Source: Gallionellaceae bacterium CG11_big_fil_rev_8_21_14_0_20_60_62
GTDB lineage: Bacteria; Pseudomonadota; Gammaproteobacteria; Burkholderiales; Gallionellaceae
Length of the DNA stretch: 12,472 nucleotides
Reading direction: 5' to 3'
Assembly: GCA_002787455.1 (NCBI GenBank)
Contig: PCWU01000123.1
Span: 1 to 12,472, forward strand
In this document: in pieces, positions 1 through 7,645 of the stretch
How the letters are laid out: each line of letters opens with the position of its first letter
Position numbering within the stretch: the first letter of the stretch is position 1
The notes under the pieces: model-generated
What the model was told of the DNA's origin: nothing
The model's database searches: none
The model's input: only the letters and a program-made list of their open reading frames with translations
Made by a program: the position numbers and the translations under genes

Positions 1-2
1 TG

Positions 3-3000
3 ATCAACGGCACCTATGATGGCAGCGGCAACAACGGCAGTCTGATCATGACCGGCAACGGCACGACACTTTCCGGCACGGGGACGGTGATCGACATCAA
101 ACGTATCCAGATCGATGCCAACGTCACTATTCCAACCGGTTCCAATTTGAACCTTACCTTGGACAGCGAGATTCGTGTCGGCCGGAACGCACCGGCCACC
201 CTGACAATAGACGGCACGATCACCGGCACGAGCCAGAACAACGGCAACCGCATCATTCGGCTGGACAGCAACAATACATCAAACGTAATCATCAACGGCA
301 CGCTCAATGCGCCCAATTCGTTTGTGGAGATTCAGCAGGGCGGCACCGTCACCAATAACGGCACGGTGGCGTTGCAGTATCTCGATGGCAATGGCGATAC
401 GGGAACTACTTGGACGCAAGGGGCGAATTCGAGTCTGACGTTGTCGCAACCCACGCAGGGCTGGAATGGCACTTTCAATGCCTCTGCAACAGGCAATACG
501 GTGACCTTTAATGGTACAGCCACCCCCTTTAATCCGGCGACCTATTACAACATCGGCGGCACCAATGTAACGTGTCCGCATCCGGCCGGCATCACGGTGC
601 TGGGAAGCACGCCTTGTGTGACCTTCCCAACGGTAGTTTCGATCAATGCGGCCAGCGCCAATCCGACTGCGCCGGCCTCCACGGTTAGTTGGACGGTCAC
701 GTTCAGCGCGAGCGTGACCGGGGTTGATCCGGCAGATTTCACACTGGTGCAAGGTGGCGGCGTAAGCGGTGCATCCATCACTGCCGTAACGGTCAGCGGC
801 ACAACTTGGACGGTGACGGCGAATACCGGCAGCGGCACCGGCACGCTGGGGCTGAATCTGGTGGATAACGACAGCATCGTGGACGCTAGTGCGCGGAAAC
901 TGGGCGGTACGGGCGCGGGCAACGGTAATTTCACGGGGCAGGTCTATACCGTGACCATTCCGGCGCTGTCGGGCGTGATTAATACCTACTATCCCGGCAC
1001 TGCGAGTGTGGCGGCAGGGGCGACATCGATCACGCTTGGCGCGGCAACAGGCGCAACGATGCCGATTGCCATTGGCGACATGCTGCTCATCATGCAAATT
1101 CAGGATGCGACCATCGATTCGACCAACACCGCCACTTATGGCACGGTCAGCGCAGCCAATGCCGGTAAGTATGAGTATGCCATTGCGGCCAGTAACGTTC
1201 CGCTGGGTGGGGGTGCGCTTACTCTCTCGTGCGGCACCACCAATGCCTACACCAATGCAAATTACGTTGCGGGCAGCAGTGGACAGAAAAGATACCAAGT
1301 CATTCGTGTGCCTTCCTATGCCAATGCCACATTGACTTCAGGTTTGAGTGCATCGGCATGGAACGGCAGCACGGGCGGGTTGTTGGCGTTTGATGTGACC
1401 GGTGCGCTCGCGCTCAATTCTGCCACCGTTACAGTTGATGGCATGGGTTTCCGTGGCGGGGCAACACGCACATTGACTGGCGGGGCGGGGGTGAACACGG
1501 ATTACCGAACGCTGGCGACGGTCAATAACAATGGCTCCAAAGGTGAAGGCATCGCGGGTACGCCTTACTACGTATTTACCGCGCCGGGCACGCTGACCAA
1601 TACCGGCGTTGAGGGCTATCCCAACGGCAGTCACGCGCGTGGCGCACCGGCCAATGGTGGCGGCGGCTGCACTGACAGGCATCCGGCTGCAAATGATCAA
1701 AATCCCGGCGGCGGCGGTGGAGCCAATGGTGGTGCGGGTGGAGCGGGCGGCATCGGTTGGTGCCCGACGTTCAATGCAGCCACTCCGCCGCTTTACGGAT
1801 GCGGTCCAAACTCCGGAGGGTTGGGTGGCTATCCGGTAGCCGGTCTGGGCTCGACCCGGTTGACACTGGGGGGCGGCGGTGGCGGCGGCACCACCAATAA
1901 CGGCACCGGAACTCCGACTGGGGGATTGGCCACCAGTGGCGCAGCGGGCGGCGGCATCATCATGCTGCGTGCCGGTAGCATGAGTGGTGCGGCGACCTTT
2001 AACGCCAAGGGTAGTTCCGGTAATAACACAGTTGGAAATGATGGCAGCGGCGGCGGCGGCGCGGGCGGCGTGGTGCTGATCAAGGCAGGGTCGGGCATGG
2101 GTGGTGTCACCATCAATGTCAACGGCGGCAACGGCGGTTCAAATCTGATTCCCCCGCTCAGTTCGCGGCCACACGGGCCGGGCGGTGGTGGTGGCGGCGG
2201 CTATGCGATCACGTCGGGTGCGCCTGCTGCAGTCAGCACAGCAGCGGGGGGCAACGGAGTCACTTATAACAACGGTGTGTTGTTTGGTGCCTATGGCGCC
2301 ACTGGGGGCAGCCCGGGCAGTTCAAATTCCGGTCTCACTTCAACAGTCGGCGTGGCATTGGGTGCGACAGCCTGCGGCCCGAGCGGGCCAGATCATTACA
2401 CCATCAGTCATAGCGGCAGCGGCATCACCTGCGAAGCCGAACCGGTGACATTCACCGCCCATGACACAAGCCATACCCGTGCCGGTGCCGATGGCAAGAC
2501 CATTTCCATTTCCACCAATACCGGTAGCGGTACCTGGCTGGCTTCTGCCGACACCTGCGCACGGGAATGCTATGACATGGCGGGAACAGCGCAGGCATGC
2601 GTCAATGGATTCAGCAATACGGTCGGCAATAACGGCACGGCAAGCTATACCTTTGCGGCCGGCGAATCCGGCATTCGCTTGTGCCTGAAACAGAACATTC
2701 CATTGAACCAGAACATCAATGTCAGCGATGGCACTGCCAGTGAAACGACGGGAACCGCAGGAGCAGACAGTCCCAGTGCGGACCCGCTGCTTGCGTTTAC
2801 CGACACCGGCATCCGCATCTATGCCGACGGCAACGTGGACACGATTGCCAGCCAGATCGCCGGGGTGCGCAACGATGATGCCGCGAACTATCCGAGCCCG
2901 ACGAAAACCCTGACGGTACGCGCGCTCAAGTCAGGAACAACGACTCCCGCCCGGTGCGTGCCGCTGCTCTCCAGCGTGACGCGCACGCTGCAATTTTCTT

Positions 3001-4637
3001 ATCGCTGCGAGTCCAGCCCATCCACCTGTTCGGTCTCGTTGCCGCAGGGACTGGAAGTTAACGGCACAGCAGTATCGGGCTTCAATGCCAGCAGTACGCC
3101 GGTGCCGGTTGATAATGTTTCGGTGGTTTTTGACGCCAGCGGTTACGGCAGCATCAATCTGAAGTATTTCGATGTCGGCAACATCTCGCTCTGGGCAAAA
3201 GCCGCGTCGCTGGCTGACAGCACCACCAGCAGCACCTTTGCCGTGGTCACCGGTAACAGCAATACCTTCGCAGTCAAGCCATACAGTTTCGAGGTGATTC
3301 CTTGCGCGGCAGCAGTGGTTGGCGACTGCACGGTAATGCCTGCCGATCCCGGCTTGGTCGGTGGTGGTGGCGTGTTTGCCAAGGCAGGTGAAGCATTCAA
3401 GGTAACGGCTACCGCGCGTGCATTCGGCGGATCAAAAGCATACAGCTTCGGACGCTGCGACAGTTCGGGTGGGACGGGTTGTGCGGCCGCGACCGAGTCG
3501 GTCGGTTTGTCGCACACGCTGGCTGGTCCCGTTGGCGGGACAGTGGGTGCGCTCGGTGGCACAACATCCGCCAACGCATCGAGCTTCGTGGTTAACAGCG
3601 GTGCCTACACTTTCACCGATCTAAACTGGGACGAGGTGGGCGTTATCAAGCTGAAAGCAAGCAGCGCCAACTATCTGACAAACAGCCTTGGTACCTGTAC
3701 GACCGAGACGGCGGGTGAGAAGTGTCAAGGTACTTACGGGGCCAGCAGCAATCTTGGACGTTTTATCCCGGATCATTTTGATGTTGTAGTCGCGTCTGCG
3801 AACGGTGTGCCGATGACCTGCCCGACAGAGTTAACCTGCCCGGGCAATCTTTTGGGTGCGACCGGTTTCATTTATTCCGGTCAACCCTTTAGCCTACAAG
3901 TGAGTGCAAGGAATGCGGGTGGCAGTCCGACGAGCAACTACCAGGGGGTCTTCGCCAAGAAAGCAACCTTGAGTGCGTGGGATGCAATTGGCAGTCTTGT
4001 GGCGCAGAATCCCGGAGGTGGTGCAGTGACGACTGGCACAGTTGTGGCGTCAGCTTTTGTATCGGGTATAGCTAACGCCACACCGACTTATACATTTGGC
4101 ATATCACCCACCGCGCCGACTGATATCTATATGCGTGCAGAGGATACAGATAACACTTCGTCACGTCGCGCCGCATTGCCCAGCACCTCGGTAGAGGAGG
4201 TGCTGAAAGTGGTGAGCGGCCGGGCGAAGGTTGGCAACGCCTATGGCTCGGAAAAGCTGGGTTTATCCACGGTTGCATTGGTACAGTATTACGGTGAGGT
4301 TGAACCGGGCGTGATGGACTGGATGACCAGTTCTACTGACGGCGTAACGAACCTGACGCTCAATTTATCCAACTACCAGTGCAAAACCAACTGCCCATGG
4401 ACGACGGCGGCCACGCCACCGGGGGGGCCGGTCGGGGCGGGTCAGTTGTCATTTACATTGAGTGCGCCGACCGGCGCTGGCACGGGTAGTGTGGATGTGG
4501 GGATCAGCGGTCCGAGCTATCTGTTGACGGGTAGTAATGGTGCCGGCGTCGATCCGAGTATTGCCGGAACGGCAGTTTTCGGTATTTATCAGGGGAAGGG
4601 GAACAGGTCCATCATTTACCAGCGCGAAGCGTATTGA
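3..4637 (+). CDS. mshQ: MshQ-like giant surface protein with C-terminal DUF6701 domain (5' partial)
   Basis: The frame is open from base 3, so the start and any signal peptide lie outside the window; 1544 residues are visible. Numbering from the Met at 48, residues 1-190 are Asn/Gly/Thr-rich with short beta-helix-like repeats (NNGT, TIDGTI). Residues about 196-305 look like a bacterial Ig-like module, including GVDPADFTL and LVDNDSIVD. Residues 305-475 form another beta-rich segment ending in VDGMGFRGG. Residues about 535-755 are extremely glycine-rich with solenoid-like repeats. Residues about 915 to the end resemble DUF6701, the MshQ family domain; telling pieces are FAVKPYSFEV, GRFIPDHFDV, KVGNAYGSEKL and a C-terminus of the type FGIYQGKGNRSIIYQRE. 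In MSHA loci such proteins are presumed to be exported minor components or tip adhesins; that role is inferred. A terminator follows the stop, so it is probably the last gene of an upstream unit. DUF6701 is confident; the function and N-terminal domain names are less so. Confidence 0.85.
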   Translation: MNGTYDGSGNNGSLIMTGNGTTLSGTGTVIDIKRIQIDANVTIPTGSNLNLTLDSEIRVGRNAPATLTIDGTITGTSQNNGNRIIRLDSNNTSNVIINGTLNAPNSFVEIQQGGTVTNNGTVALQYLDGNGDTGTTWTQGANSSLTLSQPTQGWNGTFNASATGNTVTFNGTATPFNPATYYNIGGTNVTCPHPAGITVLGSTPCVTFPTVVSINAASANPTAPASTVSWTVTFSASVTGVDPADFTLVQGGGVSGASITAVTVSGTTWTVTANTGSGTGTLGLNLVDNDSIVDASARKLGGTGAGNGNFTGQVYTVTIPALSGVINTYYPGTASVAAGATSITLGAATGATMPIAIGDMLLIMQIQDATIDSTNTATYGTVSAANAGKYEYAIAASNVPLGGGALTLSCGTTNAYTNANYVAGSSGQKRYQVIRVPSYANATLTSGLSASAWNGSTGGLLAFDVTGALALNSATVTVDGMGFRGGATRTLTGGAGVNTDYRTLATVNNNGSKGEGIAGTPYYVFTAPGTLTNTGVEGYPNGSHARGAPANGGGGCTDRHPAANDQNPGGGGGANGGAGGAGGIGWCPTFNAATPPLYGCGPNSGGLGGYPVAGLGSTRLTLGGGGGGGTTNNGTGTPTGGLATSGAAGGGIIMLRAGSMSGAATFNAKGSSGNNTVGNDGSGGGGAGGVVLIKAGSGMGGVTINVNGGNGGSNLIPPLSSRPHGPGGGGGGGYAITSGAPAAVSTAAGGNGVTYNNGVLFGAYGATGGSPGSSNSGLTSTVGVALGATACGPSGPDHYTISHSGSGITCEAEPVTFTAHDTSHTRAGADGKTISISTNTGSGTWLASADTCARECYDMAGTAQACVNGFSNTVGNNGTASYTFAAGESGIRLCLKQNIPLNQNINVSDGTASETTGTAGADSPSADPLLAFTDTGIRIYADGNVDTIASQIAGVRNDDAANYPSPTKTLTVRALKSGTTTPARCVPLLSSVTRTLQFSYRCESSPSTCSVSLPQGLEVNGTAVSGFNASSTPVPVDNVSVVFDASGYGSINLKYFDVGNISLWAKAASLADSTTSSTFAVVTGNSNTFAVKPYSFEVIPCAAAVVGDCTVMPADPGLVGGGGVFAKAGEAFKVTATARAFGGSKAYSFGRCDSSGGTGCAAATESVGLSHTLAGPVGGTVGALGGTTSANASSFVVNSGAYTFTDLNWDEVGVIKLKASSANYLTNSLGTCTTETAGEKCQGTYGASSNLGRFIPDHFDVVVASANGVPMTCPTELTCPGNLLGATGFIYSGQPFSLQVSARNAGGSPTSNYQGVFAKKATLSAWDAIGSLVAQNPGGGAVTTGTVVASAFVSGIANATPTYTFGISPTAPTDIYMRAEDTDNTSSRRAALPSTSVEEVLKVVSGRAKVGNAYGSEKLGLSTVALVQYYGEVEPGVMDWMTSSTDGVTNLTLNLSNYQCKTNCPWTTAATPPGGPVGAGQLSFTLSAPTGAGTGSVDVGISGPSYLLTGSNGAGVDPSIAGTAVFGIYQGKGNRSIIYQREAY
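1650..2330 (+). repeat. Glycine-rich low-complexity segment inside mshQ
   Basis: This GGC/GGT-dominated stretch encodes about 225 residues with runs of five to seven glycines, near 1711, 1869 and 2179. Short hydrophobic strands and Asn/Ser/Thr turns lie between the runs. It is part of the mshQ reading frame, not an independent element. Similar glycine-rich blocks occur in large bacterial surface proteins, where they may form flexible or solenoid structures. GC-rich triplet runs of this kind are prone to slippage and to assembly errors. Confidence 0.7.
1947..2138 (+). repeat. Two diverged tandem protein repeats in MshQ-like protein
   Basis: Residues 634-660 and 672-697 (Met at 48 = 1) align at an offset of 38 residues. 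The shared pattern is Gly-Gly, two branched hydrophobics, a hydrophobic, Arg/Lys-Ala-Gly-Ser, then Thr-x-Asn and a Gly-rich turn. GGGIIMLRAGSMSG pairs with AGGVVLIKAGSGMGG. A weaker third copy may be GGLLAFDVTGALALN at residues 443-457. Alternating strands and glycine turns suggest a beta-solenoid; this is inference from pattern only. Confidence 0.5.
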
Positions 4638-4656
4638 TGGATGTCCGGATTCAGTC

Positions 4657-4689
4657 AGGCGGCCATGCGATGTGTATGGCCGTTTTGGT
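4657..4689 (+). terminator. Intrinsic terminator after mshQ
   Basis: A perfect 7-bp inverted repeat, CGGCCAT (4660-4666) and ATGGCCG (4676-4682), lies 22 bases past the mshQ stop. The stem can extend inward by a G-U and a C-G pair, leaving a 5-nt loop. It is followed at once by a T-rich tract, TTTTGGTTT. This is the classic Rho-independent form and separates mshQ from the mshI operon. Confidence 0.65.
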
Positions 4690-4725
4690 TTGAACCTAAA
4701 TTGTTCATTGGAAAACCCCACGCCC

Positions 4726-4775
4726 TGTAGGAGCCTGCTTGCTGGCGATGATTCGCGGCTGAAGCCACTCCTACA
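4726..4775. repeat. REP-like palindromic element
   Basis: The outer arms TGTAGGAG (4726-4733) and CTCCTACA (4768-4775) are perfect inverted repeats, 50 bp end to end. Inside, the right half holds a small perfect hairpin, GGCT-GA-AGCC (4757-4766). The left half holds the variant GCCTGCTTGCTGGC. From memory, extragenic repeats starting GTAGGAG, followed by GC-rich hairpins and GCGAAT/GCGATG, are common dispersed REP elements in Pseudomonas and other Proteobacteria. One copy is seen here. No T-tract follows, so it is not an obvious terminator. Confidence 0.55.
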
Positions 4776-4876
4776 ATGGGTCTCCGGCCTGATGGATTAT
4801 TTGGGTTGAATGCTGGGAAACCGACAGTGTCAACGCGCAAGATGCCGAAAATACGACGATTTATATAGAAATATCC

Positions 4877-4905
4877 TTGACAGCAATGGGTTAGTCAATT
4901 AAGTT
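4877..4905 (+). promoter_or_regulatory. Candidate sigma-70 promoter for the mshI-mshN operon
   Basis: A perfect -35 hexamer TTGACA lies at 4877-4882 in the AT-rich end of the gap. With a 17-bp spacer the -10 would be TAAGTT (4900-4905), only three of six matches to TATAAT. Transcription would then begin about 5 bases before the mshI ATG. No Shine-Dalgarno sequence is visible there, so a nearly leaderless mRNA is possible. Support comes from the terminator upstream and the start of a tight operon downstream; the weak -10 is the main doubt. Confidence 0.35.
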
Positions 4906-4915
4906 CGCGCAAATT

Positions 4916-5872
4916 ATGCCAATCCCAAAGCTTTTTACATTCTTTCAAAACGTTAGCCGCGATGCTGGCTGGACTTCCGTGGTTCTTGGCAGCAAGGGGG
5001 TTTATCTCGCCCAAGCCAAGTATGTGGGCACTCGCCCGCAAGTGACGCGTTGTGCGTTCTATCCGCTTGAGGAGGTAAATTCGTCGGCTTTGGAGAAGTT
5101 GCGCAAGGAAGCGCAACTTGAGAAGGCGCGCATCACCACTTTGCTTGGCGCAAACGAATATCAGTTGTTGATGGTGGAGGCGCCGAACGTGCCGGTGGAT
5201 GAGCTGAAGGCGTCGATCCGCTGGAAGATCAAGGATTCGCTTAATTACCACGTGGATGATGCGACGGTGGATGTGTTGCAAATTCCCAGCGGCAAATACG
5301 GCAGTGAACGGCCGCAGGCGCTGTATGCGGTGGCGGCCTCGAACGAGACCATCCGCAAGCGGATTAATCTGTTCGACAAGGCCAGGATGGAGTTGTCGGT
5401 GATCGATATCGCCGAGACGGCGCAGCGCAACATCGCCGCGTTGTATGAGACCGAAGGGCGCGGCTTGGCGCTGCTTGCGTTCAACGACGATGGCGGACTG
5501 CTTACCATCACCAGCGATGGCGAGTTGTTCCTTGCCCGCCGCATCGATATCTCGATCGGGCAGTTGTCCGATGCCGACGAGTCGCTGCGCCAGCAATACC
5601 GCGACCGCGTCGAGCTGGAAGTACAGCGTTCGCTAGATTATTTTGACCGCCAGTTCCATCAGATCTCGATCAATCGCCTGCTGATTTCGGCACCGGCCGA
5701 ACTGGAGCTGGTGGAGCTGCTTGGCGACAACCCCGGATTGCCCGCCGAAGCGCTCGATCTGGCCCAGGGGATGGATATCATCGGTGTGCCCGAGCTGGCG
5801 GACAGCGAGTTCGTCAGTTATGCGCTGCATGCGGTGGGCGCTGCGCTGCGACAGGAGAAAAAGGCGCTATGA
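4916..5872 (+). CDS. mshI: MSHA pilus biogenesis protein MshI (PilM-like)
   Basis: A 318-residue cytoplasmic protein of the PilM/actin-like fold. In type IV pilus systems PilM binds the cytoplasmic tail of PilN and links the inner-membrane alignment complex to the motor. The N-terminus, with AGWTSVVLGSKGVYLAQ (17-33), matches the usual MshI opening. WKIKDSL (from 103), the strand-rich LLAFNDDGGLLTI, and the helix VELEVQRSLDYFDRQF fit the PilM/MshI family. The phosphate-1 loop lacks the DIG-type acidic residue of ATP-binding PilM, as I recall for other MshI proteins. The ATG at 4916 gives a normal family start although no good ribosome site precedes it. No signal peptide or membrane segment is seen. 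It overlaps the next gene by 4 bp (ATGA). Family call is strong. Confidence 0.85.
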   Translation: MPIPKLFTFFQNVSRDAGWTSVVLGSKGVYLAQAKYVGTRPQVTRCAFYPLEEVNSSALEKLRKEAQLEKARITTLLGANEYQLLMVEAPNVPVDELKASIRWKIKDSLNYHVDDATVDVLQIPSGKYGSERPQALYAVAASNETIRKRINLFDKARMELSVIDIAETAQRNIAALYETEGRGLALLAFNDDGGLLTITSDGELFLARRIDISIGQLSDADESLRQQYRDRVELEVQRSLDYFDRQFHQISINRLLISAPAELELVELLGDNPGLPAEALDLAQGMDIIGVPELADSEFVSYALHAVGAALRQEKKAL

Positions 5873-6492
5873 GCCAGCAGATCAATCTGTTCAATCCGAT
5901 TTTCCTCAAGCAGAAGAAATATTTCTCTGTGGTGACCATGCTGCAGGCGCTGTTGTTGATCGTGCTCGGTTCAATGCTGTTTTTTGCCTATGCGCGCTAT
6001 CAGGTACAGGAGCTGGCGAGGCAGACGGATGAAATGAACAAACGCTACGAGGCCGAGCAAAAAAGGCTGGTTAATTACAGTAATGAGTTTTCGCCGCAGC
6101 GCGCGCGCCAAGCGCTGAACGATGAATTGAGCGCGCTCGAAGCCCAGGCCGGATTGCAGGAAAACATTCTGCAAACCCTGAAAAGCGGGGCGATCGGCAA
6201 TACCCGGGGATATTCGGGCTACCTGGACGCCTTTGCACGCCAGTCGATGCCAGGTTTGTGGCTGACCGGGTTCAATATCGAAGGCGACGGGGCGCAGATC
6301 AGCCTGCTCGGCGCGGTGACCCGCCCCAGATTGCTGCCCGACTATATCCAGCGCATGAGCCGGGAACCGGTGATGCAGGGCAAGACATTTGAAAGTCTGC
6401 GCATGCAGCAGCCGCTGGCGGAGGGCAAGCCGGTGCAGGCATATGTTGAATTCAGCCTGCATTCGACGGCTGGTGCGGGGAGTACAAAATGA
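5869..6492 (+). CDS. mshI2: PilN-domain protein of MSHA system (MshI2)
   Basis: A 207-residue bitopic inner-membrane protein. The N-terminus MSQQINLFNP carries the INL-type motif with which PilN tails bind PilM, here presumably MshI. A membrane helix spans about residues 21-42. It is followed by a charged, probably coiled-coil stretch (44-100) and a periplasmic PilN-like domain to the end, including LWLTGFNIEGDGAQISLLG. It should pair with MshJ as the PilN/PilO-like dimer. Start: AGGAG at 5853-5857 lies 11 bases before the ATG, which overlaps the mshI stop; the stop overlaps mshJ in the same way. Naming varies: it is often annotated just as PilN domain-containing or fimbrial assembly protein, so the symbol is less certain than the family. 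Confidence 0.8.
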   Translation: MSQQINLFNPIFLKQKKYFSVVTMLQALLLIVLGSMLFFAYARYQVQELARQTDEMNKRYEAEQKRLVNYSNEFSPQRARQALNDELSALEAQAGLQENILQTLKSGAIGNTRGYSGYLDAFARQSMPGLWLTGFNIEGDGAQISLLGAVTRPRLLPDYIQRMSREPVMQGKTFESLRMQQPLAEGKPVQAYVEFSLHSTAGAGSTK

Positions 6493-7163
6493 CCATGCGG
6501 GAACGCTGGGATCAGCTGGTGGAAAAAATAGACGGCATGTCGCTGCGCGAGCGCGCGCTGATTTTTGCCGCGCTGGCTTTTGCCCTGGTTTCGCTGATCA
6601 ACGTGCTGTTTCTTGACCCCTTGCTGGCGCAACAAAAACGGCTGTCATCGCAGGTGGTGCAGCAGCAGGAAAAAATGAAAGAGATTCAGGCGCAGTTGGC
6701 GGCGCTGCTGGAGGCGCGCCAATCCGACAAGGATGCGCCGCAGCGCCAGCGTATGGCCCAATTGCGCGAACAGCTTGCAGTCGGAGATACTTATCTGAGG
6801 GAAACCCAGGACAGGCTGGTGCCGCCGGAGAAAATGGCGAAACTGCTGGAGCAGGTGCTGAGTCGCAACGCGCGTCTGCAATTGCTGGCGCTGGAAACAC
6901 TCCCTGCCGCCTTGTTCATCGAGCCGACGGCGGAGGAGGCGAAGAATGCGGCCCCGCCGGGAAACCAAATTTACAAACACGGGGTCAGGATCACCGTGCG
7001 CGGGAGTTACACCGATTTGCTGCAATACTTGCGCGCCCTGGAAAAGTTGCCGACCCGTATGTTCTGGGGCATGGCAAAGATGCAGGTGGCAAAATATCCG
7101 GAGACGGATCTGACGCTGACGCTTTATACCCTGAGCCTGGATAAAAAATGGCTGCGAATCTAA
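6489..7163 (+). CDS. mshJ: MSHA biogenesis protein MshJ (PilO/GspM-like)
   Basis: A 224-residue inner-membrane protein. A short cytoplasmic N-terminus ending in the arginine-rich MSLRERAL precedes one membrane helix (about 23-42). A Gln/Lys/Glu-rich coiled coil follows (about 47-115), then a compact periplasmic alpha/beta domain, including GVRITVRGSYTDLLQYLRAL and LTLTLYTLSLDKKWLRI. This is the layout of GspM/PilO proteins, which dimerise with the GspL/PilN partner; here the PilN-like gene sits just upstream. The ATG at 6489 is chosen because GGGGAG (6477-6482) lies 6 bases before it; a second ATG at 6495 is less well placed. Its 3' end overlaps mshK by 16 bp. Position and layout make MshJ the best call. 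Confidence 0.85.
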   Translation: MTMRERWDQLVEKIDGMSLRERALIFAALAFALVSLINVLFLDPLLAQQKRLSSQVVQQQEKMKEIQAQLAALLEARQSDKDAPQRQRMAQLREQLAVGDTYLRETQDRLVPPEKMAKLLEQVLSRNARLQLLALETLPAALFIEPTAEEAKNAAPPGNQIYKHGVRITVRGSYTDLLQYLRALEKLPTRMFWGMAKMQVAKYPETDLTLTLYTLSLDKKWLRI

Positions 7164-7645
7164 AAACCCTCGCCTTCCTTGCGGGCACTTTGCTGGCCAT
7201 CAACGCGATGGCTGAAGAAGCCCTGCGCGACCCGACGCGGCCGCCGTTCGAGCTGTTGCCCGGTCTCGGCGGCGGTACGGTCAGCGCGCCGCCCGCACAG
7301 CAGGGGTTGCAATCGGTGATCCTGTCCGCCACGCGCGAGGCGGCGATCATCAGCGGCACCGAGGTCGAGGTGGGGCAGAAATACGGCGACGCGACACTGG
7401 TCGTGGTAAACGAGACGTGCGTGGTGCTGAGCGGGCCGCAAGGGCGCCGGGTGATGTATATGTTCCCGACGGTAAATCTATCCAAGACGCAGCTGGCTTG
7501 CGCCGGACGCAGCGGTTTGCCGGTGATTCGCAAGGTGGCCAAAGCCAAACCCGCACGCAAGACGCAAAAGAGCAATAGCCGCCCGGTCAACAACAAAGTC
7601 AGCACTTGCGGCTGTGACGAGAGCAAAAACGGGAGTCAAAAATGA
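7148..7645 (+). CDS. mshK: MSHA biogenesis protein MshK
   Basis: A 165-residue exported protein. A signal peptide covers residues 1-22, with a hydrophobic core and a likely cut after Ala-Met-Ala. The mature part opens with RDPTRPP, the hallmark near the N-terminus of MshK and of related PilP/GspC-like linker proteins. A beta-rich module follows (about 53-115), containing LQSVILSATREAAIISG, VGQKYGDATL and VVLSGPQGRR. Such proteins are thought to bridge the inner-membrane complex and the secretin. The last 40 residues are unusual: strongly basic and Asn/Ser-rich, with a Cys-Gly-Cys near the end. It overlaps mshJ by 16 bp and mshL by 4 bp; only a weak ribosome site precedes its ATG, so translational coupling is likely. 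Confidence 0.8.
   Translation: MAANLKTLAFLAGTLLAINAMAEEALRDPTRPPFELLPGLGGGTVSAPPAQQGLQSVILSATREAAIISGTEVEVGQKYGDATLVVVNETCVVLSGPQGRRVMYMFPTVNLSKTQLACAGRSGLPVIRKVAKAKPARKTQKSNSRPVNNKVSTCGCDESKNGSQK

Noticed and set aside
279..1298. Long minus-strand ORF (339 codons) opposite mshQ
   Set aside because: It lies wholly antisense to a convincing coding frame, has an Arg/Gly/Ala/Ile-rich composition with no recognisable motif, and starts at no good ribosome site. It is a shadow of the mshQ codons.
1861..2215. GGC/GGT triplet runs as a possible phase-variable microsatellite
   Set aside because: The runs are interrupted and made of mixed glycine codons. Slippage by triplets would not shift the frame, so no on/off switch is implied.
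4537..4809. Plus-strand ORF across the mshQ end and the spacer (90 codons)
   Set aside because: It overlaps mshQ in another frame and runs through the terminator and the REP-like palindrome. No ribosome site or protein motif was seen.
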